NCBI RefSeq assembly: GCF_900292015.1
Contig: NZ_LR130759.1
Span: 1,302,001 to 1,366,000 of the forward strand
Source: Mycobacterium basiliense
GTDB taxonomy: Bacteria; Actinomycetota; Actinomycetes; Mycobacteriales; Mycobacteriaceae
Direction of reading: 5' to 3'
Length of the DNA stretch: 64,000 bases
Below the pieces are notes generated by a model. It saw nothing but the letters and a program-made list of their open reading frames with translations, did no database searches and was not told where the DNA came from. The position numbers and the translations under genes were made by a program. Every line of letters starts with the position of its first letter. Within the stretch, counting starts at the first letter, position 1. This document shows positions 16,551 through 25,469 of this stretch, in pieces.

Positions 16551-16934
16551 TCGCGGTTTCGCCGCGTTAGCGTCGTTGATCGTCCCCGTGTCGTTGATCG
16601 TCCCCGTGGTGGGCAGTGCGCCGTCGGGGTCGCAGACCATTAGTAACCGCAACACCGCACGGCTGGGCACCATCGCCCATTGCGTGTCGGCCGCCGAGCA
16701 GGCCACATTGATCCGGTGTAGCACGGAAAACCCGGCAGTACCAATGAATTCCAAGCCGGTGAGGTCAAGGACCAGCCATCGGCAGTACTTTAGGCAGTGC
16801 TGGACGTACTCGCCGAGTTGATCTGCGTTAGCGGCATCGAGTTCACCTTGCGCGGTGATCACGCCGGTGGATGGCCCGCAGCGAGCGGTGAAGGTAGCGG
16901 TTCGGCATTTCTTCCAGGATTGGATCACAGACAT
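16521..16934 (-). CDS. STAS-domain protein, probable anti-anti-sigma factor
   Basis: This 137-residue protein has the STAS fold signature WLVLDLTGLEFIGTAGF (about residues 53-69). The phosphorylatable Ser of SpoIIAA-type proteins (DSSG) corresponds here to Thr66 in GTAG, and the preceding Asp is Gly65. The ATG at 16934 was chosen for its GGAG ribosome site; an in-frame GTG at 16976 adds 14 residues. A 12-bp palindrome (16952-16963) lies just upstream. Near the C-terminus an 18-bp tandem repeat encodes GTINDTGTIND. The gene overlaps the sigF 3' end by 30 bases. It is absent from this spot in M. tuberculosis as I recall it. Action on RsbW is inferred from location. Confidence 0.83.
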   Translation of the reverse strand: MSVIQSWKKCRTATFTARCGPSTGVITAQGELDAANADQLGEYVQHCLKYCRWLVLDLTGLEFIGTAGFSVLHRINVACSAADTQWAMVPSRAVLRLLMVCDPDGALPTTGTINDTGTINDANAAKPRLLQLVPQPS

Positions 16935-17154
16935 TGCGACTCCATCAGTCGACGAACGTTCGTAGCTGTGGATCACATCGAGCGTGCGAAGCGCCGCCGC
17001 GCAGGGAATTCACTCCTATTGCGGCCCGACACACTGACAGGACGTGATTCCGGGAGGCTGTGAACTCAACCTGTCTTCAACCGTACGCGGGGCGCGCGGG
17101 GGCGACAACAATCACTGGTCAGGCCGGTGAGCGGGGAACGGTTCGCCGCGCCGG

Positions 17155-18951
17155 CTACTTGATCTCGGCGAGCACGGTGCCTTGGGTGATGGCTGCTCCG
17201 GCCTCCACCGCAAGACCGGTGATGACGCCGTCCTTGTGGGCGGTGACGGGGTTCTCCATCTTCATCGCTTCGAGGACTACCACCAGCTCGCCGACCGCGA
17301 CCTCTTGCCCTTCTTCCACCGCCACCTTCACCACGGTGCCTTGCATGGGCGCCGTCACGGCGTCGCCGGAAGCTGCCGCACCGGTGTGCGCACCACGCTT
17401 GCGCGGCTTGGGCTTGCGCCGAATCACCCCGGCCGGGTCGCAACCGCCACCGTTGGATAGCGCAAGATCGGCGGGCAGCGACACTTCGACCCGGCGGCCG
17501 TCGATTTCCACGACCACCTTCTGTCGTGGCCGGGCGTCCTCGTCGTCGAGGGCTTCGCCCCCGGTGAACGGTTCGATGGTGTTGTTCCACTCGGTCTCGA
17601 TCCAGCGGGTGTGCACCGAGAAGCCGTTGTCGTCGCCGATGAATGCCGGGTCGGACACCACAGCACGGTGGAATGGGATCACGGTGGCCAGTCCCTCGAT
17701 CTGGAACTCATCGAGTGCGCGACGGGCCCGCTCGAGCGCCTCGGTGCGGTTGGCCCCGTACACAATCAGTTTGGCCAGCATCGAGTCGAACTGGCCGCCG
17801 ATCACCGAGCCGGTCTCCACGCCGGAGTCCAGCCGCACGCCGGGACCGCTGGGCGGGTGGAACTTGGTGACCGGACCGGGGGCGGGCAAAAAGCCCCGTC
17901 CGGCGTCCTCGCCGTTGATCCGGAATTCGATTGCGTGCCCCCGCGGGGTGGGGTCCTCGGCCAGATCCAGTTTCTCGCCGTTGGCGATGCGGAACTGTTC
18001 ACGGACCAAGTCGATGCCCGCGGTTTCCTCGGTGACCGGGTGTTCGACCTGAAGGCGAGTGTTGACCTCCAGGAAAGAGATCAGGCCGTCCTGGCCGACC
18101 AGGTATTCGACGGTTCCTGCGCCGTAGTAGTGAGCCTCTTTGCAGATCCGCTTTGCCGATTCGTGGATTTCCTTGCGCTGGGCATCGCTCAGGAACGGCG
18201 CGGGCGCCTCTTCGACCAGCTTCTGGTAACGACGTTGCAGTGAGCAGTCTCGGGTGCCGGCGACTACCACATTGCCGTGCTGGTCGGCGATCACCTGGGC
18301 TTCCACGTGCCGTGGTTTATCCAAGTAGCGCTCGACAAAGCACTCGCCGCGGCCGAACGCCGCGGTGGCCTCCCGCACGGCCGATTCGAAGGACTCCGGA
18401 ATCTCCTCCATGGTGCGGGCGACCTTCATGCCGCGGCCGCCACCGCCGAAGGCGGCCTTGATCGCGATCGGCAGGCCGTGCTCCTTGGCAAAGGCGACCA
18501 CTTCGTCGGCGTTTTTGACCGGGTCCGGAGTGCCGGGCACCAGGGGCGCCTTGGCGCGTGCGGCGATATGGCGGGCGGTGACCTTGTCGCCGAGGTCGCG
18601 GATGGACTGCGGGCTGGGGCCGATCCAGATCAGCCCGGCGTCGATCACCGCCTGGGCGAAGTCGGCGTTCTCGGAGAGGAAACCGTAACCGGGGTGGACG
18701 GCGTTCGCGCCGGACTTGGCCGCCGCGTCGAGCAGCTTTTCAAAATCCAGGTACGACTCGGCGGAGGTCTGCCCGCCCAGTGCGAACGCCTCGTCGGCCA
18801 AGCCGACGTGCGGAGCCTCCGCGTCGGGTTCGGCATAGACCGCCACACTGGCCAGCCCGGCATCGCGGGCTGCCCGGATCACCCGGACGGCAATCTCACC
18901 GCGATTGGCGACGAGAACCTTGGAGATCCTGGAGCTGGCGTGACTGGCCAC
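17155..18951 (-). CDS. accA3: Acyl-CoA carboxylase alpha subunit (biotin carboxylase + BCCP)
   Basis: This 598-residue protein joins an ATP-dependent biotin carboxylase to a C-terminal biotin carrier domain. The N-terminus [13 protein letters not shown] and the glycine-rich ATP-grasp loop GGGGRGMK near residue 170 mark the carboxylase. The biotinylated lysine is Lys564 in EAMKMEN. In M. tuberculosis AccA3 (Rv3285) serves several complexes, supplying carboxybiotin to AccD4, AccD5 and AccD6. The beta and epsilon partners accD5 and accE5 are 3-5 kb away on the same strand, and birA, which would biotinylate it, is divergent from accD5. Confidence 0.97.
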   Translation of the reverse strand: MASHASSRISKVLVANRGEIAVRVIRAARDAGLASVAVYAEPDAEAPHVGLADEAFALGGQTSAESYLDFEKLLDAAAKSGANAVHPGYGFLSENADFAQAVIDAGLIWIGPSPQSIRDLGDKVTARHIAARAKAPLVPGTPDPVKNADEVVAFAKEHGLPIAIKAAFGGGGRGMKVARTMEEIPESFESAVREATAAFGRGECFVERYLDKPRHVEAQVIADQHGNVVVAGTRDCSLQRRYQKLVEEAPAPFLSDAQRKEIHESAKRICKEAHYYGAGTVEYLVGQDGLISFLEVNTRLQVEHPVTEETAGIDLVREQFRIANGEKLDLAEDPTPRGHAIEFRINGEDAGRGFLPAPGPVTKFHPPSGPGVRLDSGVETGSVIGGQFDSMLAKLIVYGANRTEALERARRALDEFQIEGLATVIPFHRAVVSDPAFIGDDNGFSVHTRWIETEWNNTIEPFTGGEALDDEDARPRQKVVVEIDGRRVEVSLPADLALSNGGGCDPAGVIRRKPKPRKRGAHTGAAASGDAVTAPMQGTVVKVAVEEGQEVAVGELVVVLEAMKMENPVTAHKDGVITGLAVEAGAAITQGTVLAEIK

Positions 18952-18986
18952 TGCGCCTCCTGTAGGGCTGAGCGTCTCTTGGTCTC

Positions 18987-19001
18987 TAAGAGAATTTCTT
19001 A
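18987..19001. promoter_or_regulatory. 15-bp near-palindrome upstream of accA3
   Basis: TAAGAGAATTTCTTA is symmetric at all but one base pair and lies 36 bases before the accA3 start. It has the size of a dimeric repressor or activator site. A fatty-acid-responsive TetR regulator would be a reasonable candidate, but nothing in the sequence names the protein. Confidence 0.35.
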
Positions 19002-19062
19002 CAAGTCTTGTCCGGGGAAGTTTATGCGCCGCGCCGTAGCCGCGGTCACGCGGTTCCCCTAT

Positions 19063-19494
19063 TCATGCCGCCTCGCGCAGCCGATGCTTGATCCGGGCGA
19101 GCATCGCCGACATGCCGCGCAGCCGCAACGGGCTGATCAGATCCGCTAAGCCCAGTTCTCGGTAGAAATCCTCGGGCACGGCCAGGATGTCTGCCGCGGG
19201 CTGCTCGTCGAGGCCGGCGGCCAGGATCGCGGCAAACCCGCGGGTGGTCGGCGCTTGCTCCGGCGCGCTGAAATGCAGCCGCACTCGCTCGGGATTGCTG
19301 AGGTCGACGTGCAGGAACAATGGGGACTGGCACTCGGGTACCGGCTCCATGGCCGCCTCGGCCAGGTGGGGCGGCAGAGCCGGAAGCTCGTTGGCGAATT
19401 CCAACAGCAGCTTCAGCTTGTCCTGACCCTGGACTTCGGCGAAGTCGGATACCACCTCCGCCAGGGCGGCGGGCAGACTCGCGGGCGTGGTCAT
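19063..19494 (-). CDS. SufE-like sulfur acceptor protein
   Basis: This 143-residue protein matches the SufE/CsdE fold, which accepts persulfide sulfur from a donor and passes it to an assembly system. The likely active cysteine is Cys55 in [10 protein letters not shown]. The ATG at 19494 overlaps the sseA stop in an ATGA arrangement, so the two are very probably translated together. A sulfurtransferase coupled to a SufE-type acceptor suggests a sulfur relay. The M. tuberculosis equivalent is Rv3284. The final acceptor is unknown. Confidence 0.87.
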   Translation of the reverse strand: MTTPASLPAALAEVVSDFAEVQGQDKLKLLLEFANELPALPPHLAEAAMEPVPECQSPLFLHVDLSNPERVRLHFSAPEQAPTTRGFAAILAAGLDEQPAADILAVPEDFYRELGLADLISPLRLRGMSAMLARIKHRLREAA

Positions 19495-20396
19495 CGGGCC
19501 GGCACTGATCCATCGACGGAGCCCGGGGCCTCGCCCGCAACGATCGGTACCCGCACGGTATTGCCCCACTCGGTCCACGATCCGTCGTAGTTGCGCACGC
19601 CGGGCTTGCCCAACAAATGAGTCAGCACAAACCACGTGTGGCTGGAGCGCTCTCCGATGCGGCAATAGACGATGGTCTTGTCGTCGGGATCAATGAAGTC
19701 ATAGAGCCGTTCCAACTCTTCGCGCTCGCGGAATCGCCCGTTCTCGTCAACCGCCTTGCCCCACGGAATCGATCGTGCGGTCGGGATGTGGCCGCCGCGA
19801 AGGACCCCTTCTTCCGGGTATTCGGGCATGTGGGTGCGCTTGCCGGTGTACTCGTCGGGTGAGCGCACATCGATCAGGGGTTGAGCACCCAGCGTCGCCA
19901 GCACGTCGTCCTTGTACGCGCGAATCGGAGCATCATTGCGCTGCACGACGGGATAGCCGGTCGACGTCTTGGTCGGTACGGCGAGCGTCGTATCTCGGCG
20001 TTCGGCGAGCCACAGATCACGCCCACCATTGAGCAGGCGCACATCGGGGTGCCCGAACAAGGTGAATACCCAGAGCGCATAGGCCGCCCACCAGTTGCTC
20101 TTGTCGCCGTAGATCACCACGGTGTCGTCTCGGGCGATGCCCTTGCGATCCATCAACGCCGCGAACTGCGCGCCGTCGATGTAGTCACGGACCGTTGGGT
20201 CGTTGAGATCGGTGTGCCAATCGACCTTCACGGAGCCCGGAATATGGCCGATGTCGTAGAGCAACACGTCCTCGTCGGATTCCACAATCGCCAGCCCCGG
20301 TGCACCCAAATTGGCTGACAGCCAGTCGGCGGTTACCAGCCGTTCGGGGTGGGCATAAGCAGACAAGGTCGGGCTCGGATCTGCGGGAAGCGGCAC
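19491..20396 (-). CDS. sseA: Thiosulfate/3-mercaptopyruvate sulfurtransferase (rhodanese)
   Basis: This 301-residue protein has two rhodanese domains. The C-terminal one holds the active loop YCRIGERS with catalytic Cys245, while the N-terminal domain lacks a cysteine in the corresponding loop. The CRIGER loop is typical of the thiosulfate-type active site. In M. tuberculosis SseA (Rv3283) has been linked to the oxidative-stress network. It is translationally coupled to the SufE-like gene by a four-base overlap. Confidence 0.94.
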   Translation of the reverse strand: MPLPADPSPTLSAYAHPERLVTADWLSANLGAPGLAIVESDEDVLLYDIGHIPGSVKVDWHTDLNDPTVRDYIDGAQFAALMDRKGIARDDTVVIYGDKSNWWAAYALWVFTLFGHPDVRLLNGGRDLWLAERRDTTLAVPTKTSTGYPVVQRNDAPIRAYKDDVLATLGAQPLIDVRSPDEYTGKRTHMPEYPEEGVLRGGHIPTARSIPWGKAVDENGRFREREELERLYDFIDPDDKTIVYCRIGERSSHTWFVLTHLLGKPGVRNYDGSWTEWGNTVRVPIVAGEAPGSVDGSVPAR

Positions 20397-20435
20397 ATCA
20401 TCGAGCCTACCGCTGGCCGGGAAACCGCTGTTGGC

Positions 20436-20924
20436 TCAGTGCTTGCGCACCACCCGTTCCGGTCCACCCCGATTCCACACCGTGATGTCCAGATGGCCGT
20501 CACGGACCTGGACCGCCGATGCTCCGGTGATGTCTGTGTCGTAGAGGGCGAAGATTTCCCCGCGAAGGTCAAATCCGGTGTCCTCGAACAGGGCGGCCGC
20601 AAACCGCTGGCGTAGCGCGTGGTCGGCCACGTCGTGGGCCAGGCCCCACAGCTTGGCGTCGCCGTCGGTCACTTTCGTGTCGACGGTCGCAGTGTGCAGG
20701 CAAAACCGTGGATTGCGGGTGAGATCCCGGAATTTCGTGGTGTCCGGCATCCCCGGGAGCCACAGCCGGTCTTCGAAGATCAGCGGCTCCATTGGGCTGA
20801 TCCGTGGGAAACCGTCAGAACGAATAGTGCCGAGCAAACACAGGTTGCCGGCGGCGCGATGGCGACGGGTGAAGACGGTGCTGATCTGCGGAGCGGCGGC
20901 GGCGAATGTGGTCCATGCGGTCAT
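20436..20924 (-). CDS. Pyridoxamine 5'-phosphate oxidase-like split beta-barrel protein
   Basis: This 162-residue protein resembles flavin/F420-binding split-barrel oxidoreductases. The N-terminal part has the strand pattern LCLLGTIRSDGFPRISPMEPLIFEDRLWL, followed by KFRDLTRNPRFCLHT, the usual cofactor-side segment. No substrate residues can be assigned, and it could use FMN, F420 or heme, or none. It lies 39 bases after sseA's upstream side and 29 bases from maf, all on the minus strand. In M. tuberculosis, sseA and maf are adjacent as I recall, so this gene looks like an insertion or a loss there. Confidence 0.8.
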   Translation of the reverse strand: MTAWTTFAAAAPQISTVFTRRHRAAGNLCLLGTIRSDGFPRISPMEPLIFEDRLWLPGMPDTTKFRDLTRNPRFCLHTATVDTKVTDGDAKLWGLAHDVADHALRQRFAAALFEDTGFDLRGEIFALYDTDITGASAVQVRDGHLDITVWNRGGPERVVRKH

Positions 20925-20953
20925 GCCCTGACACTAGGACCGCCGTGCGTGCG

Positions 20954-21595
20954 CTAGTCGCCGGCGTTGCCTGCCCACAATGCCGCGACCGACAGCCCGA
21001 CCCTTCGCAGAAGGGACCGCAAGGTTGGCAGGCTCAGCCCGATCACGTTGGACGGATCACCGTCGATCCGGTCGACGAACCAACCGCCCAGGCCGTCAAG
21101 GGTAAACGCTCCGGCTACCTGCAAAGACTCCCCGCTGGCCAGATACGCTTCCAGATCGGCCGCTGAGGGTTTTCCGAAATACACTGTGGTTATTGTTGTT
21201 TCGTCGGTACGGCGCACTGTTTCGGCATCCAACAGCCGGATGACGCAGTGCCCGGTGTACAGTTCGCCGCGCTGTCCGGCCATTGACTGCCACTGCCGGC
21301 GCGCCTCGGCGACGGACTGCGGTTTGCCCGATAACTGGCCATTGACGTAGAGCATGGAATCGCAGCCGACGACGACCGCATCCGCGGCGAACGGCGGATT
21401 CAGCGCAGCCGCGACCTGCTCGGCTTTAGCTCGGGCCAACGCACGCACCACGTCGCCGGGCGCAACAGGTGATCTCAGTTCGGCGACAACAGCGTCCTCA
21501 TCGACCCCGGAGATCACCACCAGCGGCTCCACCCCGGCCTGGCGCAGGACATTAAGCCGTGCGGGTGAGGCGGACCCGAGCACCAGCCGGGTCAT
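20954..21595 (-). CDS. maf: Maf family nucleotide pyrophosphatase
   Basis: Maf proteins hydrolyse non-canonical or modified nucleoside triphosphates and were first linked to septum inhibition. The N-terminal motif [18 protein letters not shown] is diagnostic, and ATTDA-type and catalytic Asp segments follow (CDSML near residue 80). The ATG at 21595 overlaps the accE5 stop by four bases; the longer open frame upstream lies inside accE5. The protein is 213 residues, close to Rv3282 of M. tuberculosis. It is in an apparent operon accD5-accE5-maf. Confidence 0.92.
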   Translation of the reverse strand: MTRLVLGSASPARLNVLRQAGVEPLVVISGVDEDAVVAELRSPVAPGDVVRALARAKAEQVAAALNPPFAADAVVVGCDSMLYVNGQLSGKPQSVAEARRQWQSMAGQRGELYTGHCVIRLLDAETVRRTDETTITTVYFGKPSAADLEAYLASGESLQVAGAFTLDGLGGWFVDRIDGDPSNVIGLSLPTLRSLLRRVGLSVAALWAGNAGD

Positions 21596-21900
21596 ATGCG
21601 CATGTGTGTCATTTCCTGCAACGTGATCCGCTGCCAGCTGAAGACGGGATAGCGCAGCTTGTCGACCGGGAGCCCCCACCGGGTGGGTTCGGGCGCCGGG
21701 GGCGGGGCCGGGCCGCCGATGCTGCCCAGCACCGCAACCAACGCGGCCAACTCCTGATCGGTCGGCCGCCCCTTGAGCACTTCGATGTGCGGCTCGTGCC
21801 GGTGCGATGTAGGCGCGCCCAGCCCCGGTTCGTCATCCATGCCGCTCGGGGCCGAATTGTTCGGCTCGTTCCCGTCACTCACTGCGTTCGTTCCGCTCAC
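21592..21900 (-). CDS. accE5: Acyl-CoA carboxylase epsilon subunit AccE5
   Basis: AccE5 is the small subunit that stimulates the AccA3-AccD5 propionyl/acyl-CoA carboxylase. The conserved core is [24 protein letters not shown], and the tail ends with [18 protein letters not shown]. The GTG at 21900 is in the last 64-bp repeat unit and gives 102 residues with the repeat-encoded N-terminus [16 protein letters not shown]. An ATG at 21840 would give 82 residues without it. The M. tuberculosis protein, as I recall, also begins with VSDGNE-type repeats, which favours the GTG. In this genome a TGA stop precedes that GTG by two codons. Confidence 0.88.
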   Translation of the reverse strand: MSGTNAVSDGNEPNNSAPSGMDDEPGLGAPTSHRHEPHIEVLKGRPTDQELAALVAVLGSIGGPAPPPAPEPTRWGLPVDKLRYPVFSWQRITLQEMTHMRI

Positions 21901-22169
21901 TCGACCTCACAGGTGCCGAATTGTTCGGCTCGTTCCCGTCACTCACTGCGTTCGTTCCGCTCACTCGACCTCACAGGTGCCGAATTGTTCGGCTCGTTCC
22001 CGTCACTCACTGCGTTCGTTCCGCTCACTCGACCTCACAGGTGCCGAATTGTTCGGCTCGTTCCCGTCACTCACTGCGTTCGTTCCGCTCACTCGATCTC
22101 ACAGGTGCCGAATTGTTCGGCTCGTTCCCGTCACTCACTGCGTTCGTTCCGCTCACTCGACCTCACAGG
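21850..22169. repeat. 64-bp tandem repeat, five copies, accD5-accE5 junction
   Basis: Five units of exactly 64 bp begin at 21850/51, 21914, 21978, 22042 and 22106. They are almost identical; the visible differences are a C/T change near 22097 and the first base of the first unit. The array includes the accD5 stop at one end and the accE5 start at the other. 64 is not a multiple of three, so no single frame on the coding strand can read through. Each unit has, in coding orientation, a TGA followed two codons later by a GTG. The near-identity indicates recent expansion or homogenisation, typical of a variable-number locus. Confidence 0.95.
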
Positions 22170-23812
22170 GGAATATTCCCGTGCTTCTTTGGCGGCTGCT
22201 GCGCGATCTTGCGTTCCAGCAGGCGCAGCGCAGTGCCGATGTAGCCGCGGGTGTGCGACGGGGGGATGACCGCGTCGACGTAGCCGCGTTCGGCAGCGAT
22301 GTACGGGTTGACCAGGGTGTCCTCGTATTCCTGCTGCAGCTGCAGCCGTAGCGCATCGACATCCTGGCCGGCTTGGGCCGCTTCCTTCAGCTTCTGTCGA
22401 TAGACGAATCCGACCGCGCCGGAGGCGCCCATCACCGCAATCTGCGCGGAGGGCCAGGCCAGGTTGACATCGCAACCCATATCCTTGGAGCCCATCACGC
22501 AGTAGGCGCCGCCGTAGGCTTTGCGGGTGATGACGGTGACCTTGGGCACGGTGGCCTCACCGTAGGCGTAGAGCAGCTTGGCGCCGCGCCGAATGATGCC
22601 GTTGTATTCCTGGCCGGTACCCGGCAGGAAGCCTGGAACGTCGACCAGCATCACGATTGGGATGTTGAAGCAGTCGCAAGTTCGCACAAATCGAGCGGCC
22701 TTCTCCGAGGCGTCGATATCCAGGCAACCCGCGAAGTGCGTCGGCTGGTTGGCGACAATGCCTACCGGTCGGCCCTCGATCCGCCCGAAACCGACCAGGA
22801 TGTTTTGGGCATAACCGGCCTGGATCTCCAGGAACTCGTCGTCATCGAGGATGCGGGTGACCACCTCGTGCATGTCGTAGGGCTGGTTGGGTGAGTCCGG
22901 GATCAACGTGTCCAGCTCGAGGTCCTCGTCGGTGAGGTTGTCCTCAATGGGCCCCGCGGGAATAGGCGCGGGGTAGCGCGGCGCGTCGGTGTAGTTGTTG
23001 GGCGGCAGGTAGCCGAGCAGTTCGCGCACGTAGTCGAACGCGTCCTGCTCACCGGAGGCCACGTAGTGCGCGGTACCGGACTTGGCCATGTGGGTGTGGG
23101 CGCCACCGAGTTCTTCCATGGTGACGTCCTCGCCGGTGACAGTCTTGATGACGTCGGGCCCGGTGATGAACATCTGGCTGGTCTGGTCGACCATGATGAC
23201 AAAATCGGTGAGCGCGGGAGAGTAAACGTGTCCACCCGCGGCCGCCCCCATGATCAACGAGATTTGCGGCACGACGCCGGAAGCCAAGATGTTGTTGCGG
23301 AAGATCCGGCTGTACAGGCCCAGCGAGACGACGCCTTCCTGAATACGTGCGCCGGCGCCATCGTTGATGCCGATGAGCGGACGTCCGGTTTTGACCGCCA
23401 GTTCTTGGACCTTGACGATCTTCTCCCCGTACACCTCGCCCAGGCTGCCGCCGAACACCGTGGCGTCCTGGCTGAAAATGCACACGTCGCGGCCATCGAT
23501 GGTGCCGTAGCCGGTCACTACGCCATCGCCCAGCGGTCGGTTGCTTTCCAGGCCGAAGTTGGTGCTGCGGTGCCTTGCTAGCGCGTCCAGCTCGACGAAC
23601 GAGTCCTCGTCCAGCAGCGCGTAGATCCGCTCCCGGGCCGTCAGCTTGCCCTTGGCGTGTACCTTCTCGATGGCGGCCTCACCGACCGGATGCAACGACT
23701 CTGCGCGGCGCTTGTGCAGCTCGGCGAGCTTGCCGGCCGTGGTGTGGATATCGATGGTGTGCTCGGCGGCAGGCTCTGCGGAATGAGCCGAGTGGTCGGT
23801 AACGCTGGTCAT
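22163..23812 (-). CDS. accD5: Acyl-CoA carboxylase beta subunit (carboxyltransferase) AccD5
   Basis: This 549-residue carboxyltransferase moves CO2 from carboxybiotin to propionyl-CoA, making methylmalonyl-CoA for methyl-branched lipids. It has the two crotonase-like halves; the oxyanion segments [13 protein letters not shown] and [20 protein letters not shown], and the C-terminal [14 protein letters not shown], are clear. The ATG at 23812 ([12 protein letters not shown]) matches the known M. tuberculosis start; an in-frame start at 23863 adds 17 residues. Its stop codon falls inside the outermost 64-bp repeat unit. It diverges from birA across a 251-base region. Confidence 0.97.
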   Translation of the reverse strand: MTSVTDHSAHSAEPAAEHTIDIHTTAGKLAELHKRRAESLHPVGEAAIEKVHAKGKLTARERIYALLDEDSFVELDALARHRSTNFGLESNRPLGDGVVTGYGTIDGRDVCIFSQDATVFGGSLGEVYGEKIVKVQELAVKTGRPLIGINDGAGARIQEGVVSLGLYSRIFRNNILASGVVPQISLIMGAAAGGHVYSPALTDFVIMVDQTSQMFITGPDVIKTVTGEDVTMEELGGAHTHMAKSGTAHYVASGEQDAFDYVRELLGYLPPNNYTDAPRYPAPIPAGPIEDNLTDEDLELDTLIPDSPNQPYDMHEVVTRILDDDEFLEIQAGYAQNILVGFGRIEGRPVGIVANQPTHFAGCLDIDASEKAARFVRTCDCFNIPIVMLVDVPGFLPGTGQEYNGIIRRGAKLLYAYGEATVPKVTVITRKAYGGAYCVMGSKDMGCDVNLAWPSAQIAVMGASGAVGFVYRQKLKEAAQAGQDVDALRLQLQQEYEDTLVNPYIAAERGYVDAVIPPSHTRGYIGTALRLLERKIAQQPPKKHGNIPL

Positions 23813-23845
23813 GGGTTTGATGGTATCGGCAGCGACATTTTTGAT

Positions 23846-23891
23846 CGGTCCGGCGTCCCACACAACATCGGTCGGGCGTCCCGCACAACAT
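23846..23891. repeat. Two tandem 23-bp direct repeats between accD5 and birA
   Basis: The stretches 23846-23868 and 23869-23891 match at 21 of 23 positions (core GGCGTCCC, then CACAACAT). They abut with no spacer, which places equivalent bases about two helical turns apart on one face of the DNA. They start 34 bases upstream of the accD5 start, a plausible regulator site for accD5, birA or both. Confidence 0.55.
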
Positions 23892-24063
23892 TGCCGATAA
23901 ATCGGAGCAAACGCTCCGGTTCCGCGTTACGCTGCCGCTTCTGGCAGGTGGGGTGCTCACCTCATGGCGAACCGCCCCGTGGCCGCCGCCGGCACCGGCG
24001 GGCACAAACGGGCGCTCGTCGGAACAGCGGGTTAGCGGGGCGCTTGCCCTCTAGGCTGACCGG

Positions 24064-24888
24064 GTGAGGCAACGCGACCCGCTGGATGTGCATGCGCTGC
24101 GCGACGAGGTGCTCGGCGCGGAATCGGCGTGGCGACAACTCGATGTCGTCGAGCAGACCGGTTCCACCAACGCCGATCTGCTGGCACGCGCGGCCGCAGG
24201 AGTCGACATCGGCGCGAGTGTGCTGATCGCCGAACACCAGACCGCCGGGCGGGGGCGTCTTGGTCGCAGCTGGTCGGCGGCGCCCCGGGCGCAGCTCACC
24301 ATGTCGGTCGGCGTGGTTGTGCGCGACGTCCCGACGGTGCGGTGGGGCTGGCTGCCCCTGGCCACCGGATTGGCGGTGCTCGACGCCGTGGCCCCCTTGC
24401 TGGCGCCCACCGCCGTCGAAACGGGCCTGAAGTGGCCCAACGACGTCTTGGCCGGCTCGGCAGCCGCCAAGGCGAAGCTGGCGGGCATTCTGGTCGAGAT
24501 CGCACAGCCGTTCGCCGTGATCGGTGTGGGCCTCAACGTCACACAGGCGCCGGAGGAGGTCGACGGTCCCGGGGCGACCTCTCTGTTCGACCTCGGTGTC
24601 TCCGCGCCCGATCGCGACCAACTTGCCTGCCGGCTCCTGCGCGAGCTGGCGGCGCGGATCGCCCAGTGGCGGCTAGCCGATCCGCAGCTGATCACCGCCT
24701 ACCGGGCCGTCAGCCTGACGATTGGCTCGAGGGTGTGCGCTCAGCTGCCCGGTGGCCGTGAACTGGTCGGCACCGCGTTGGACATCGACGAACAGGGCCG
24801 GCTGTGTGTGCAAACCCGCGCCGGCGGGCCAGACGCATCGCAGGAGAGCGTCTTGGTTTCGGCCGGCGACGTGGTGCATTTGCGGTAG
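24064..24888 (+). CDS. birA: Biotin-[acetyl-CoA-carboxylase] ligase BirA
   Basis: BirA activates biotin to biotinyl-AMP and attaches it to carrier lysines such as Lys564 of AccA3. The biotin/ATP loop GRGRLGR is at residues 62-68 and KWPNDV at 123-128. There is no N-terminal helix-turn-helix, so this is the non-repressor class of BirA. The start is a GTG at 24064 and the protein has 274 residues. It diverges from accD5, close to its main substrate genes. The next gene begins 62 bases on. Confidence 0.95.
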   Translation: MRQRDPLDVHALRDEVLGAESAWRQLDVVEQTGSTNADLLARAAAGVDIGASVLIAEHQTAGRGRLGRSWSAAPRAQLTMSVGVVVRDVPTVRWGWLPLATGLAVLDAVAPLLAPTAVETGLKWPNDVLAGSAAAKAKLAGILVEIAQPFAVIGVGLNVTQAPEEVDGPGATSLFDLGVSAPDRDQLACRLLRELAARIAQWRLADPQLITAYRAVSLTIGSRVCAQLPGGRELVGTALDIDEQGRLCVQTRAGGPDASQESVLVSAGDVVHLR

Positions 24889-24950
24889 TAACTGCCCTCC
24901 CAGGGCCATCAACAAGCGAACGGCAGCCCGGGACGGCTAAGGTCGCCACC

Positions 24951-25469
24951 ATGCGCTATCCGGACAATTCCATGGCTGCGGGTGAGCGGGTCGTCCTGCA
25001 TCGTCACCCACACTGGAATCGGTTGATCTGGCCGGTCGTGGTGCTGATTCTGGTTACCGGGCTGGCCGCATTGGGGTCAGGGTTCGTCAACTCCACCCCG
25101 TGGCAGCAGCTGGCGAAGAACATCATTCACGGTGTCATTTGGGGCATCTGGCTGGTGATCGTTGGCTGGCTCACGCTCTGGCCGTTCCTGACTTGGCTGA
25201 CCACACATTTCGTGGTGACCAATCGGCGGGTGATGTATCGGAGCGGAGTGCTCACCCGAAGTGGGATCGACATACCGTTGGCGCGGATCAACAGTGTGGA
25301 GTTCCGGGACCGGATTCTCGAACGGATGTTTCGCACCGGGACGCTGATTATCGAGTCAGCGTCACATGATCCGCTGGAGTTCTACAACATTCCGCGCCTG
25401 CGTGAAGTGCACGCGCTGCTGTATCACGAGGTCTTTGACACCCTGGGTTCAGAGGAAGCCCCCAGCTGA
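24951..25469 (+). CDS. PH-domain membrane protein (Rv3278c-like)
   Basis: This 172-residue protein has two membrane helices (about residues 26-46 and 62-86) followed by a bacterial PH-like domain with the segment FVVTNRRVMYRSGVL and SVEFRDRILERMFRTGTLII. Such proteins are found near envelope and lipid genes, but their roles are largely unknown. The ATG at 24951 was chosen over longer frames running back into birA. Its final 46 bases overlap the convergent GtrA gene. Confidence 0.88.
   Translation: MRYPDNSMAAGERVVLHRHPHWNRLIWPVVVLILVTGLAALGSGFVNSTPWQQLAKNIIHGVIWGIWLVIVGWLTLWPFLTWLTTHFVVTNRRVMYRSGVLTRSGIDIPLARINSVEFRDRILERMFRTGTLIIESASHDPLEFYNIPRLREVHALLYHEVFDTLGSEEAPS

Noticed and set aside
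16952..16963. SOS box at the ACGAACGTTCGT palindrome
   Set aside because: The mycobacterial LexA site needs GAAC and GTTC with four bases between. Here the two halves abut, so it does not fit.
21850..22169. CRISPR array
   Set aside because: The 64-bp units abut without variable spacers, and no cas genes are present.
21559..22269. Plus-strand frames running through the 64-bp repeats
   Set aside because: They stay open only because the repeat lacks plus-strand stops. The peptide changes frame each unit and has no start or neighbour support.
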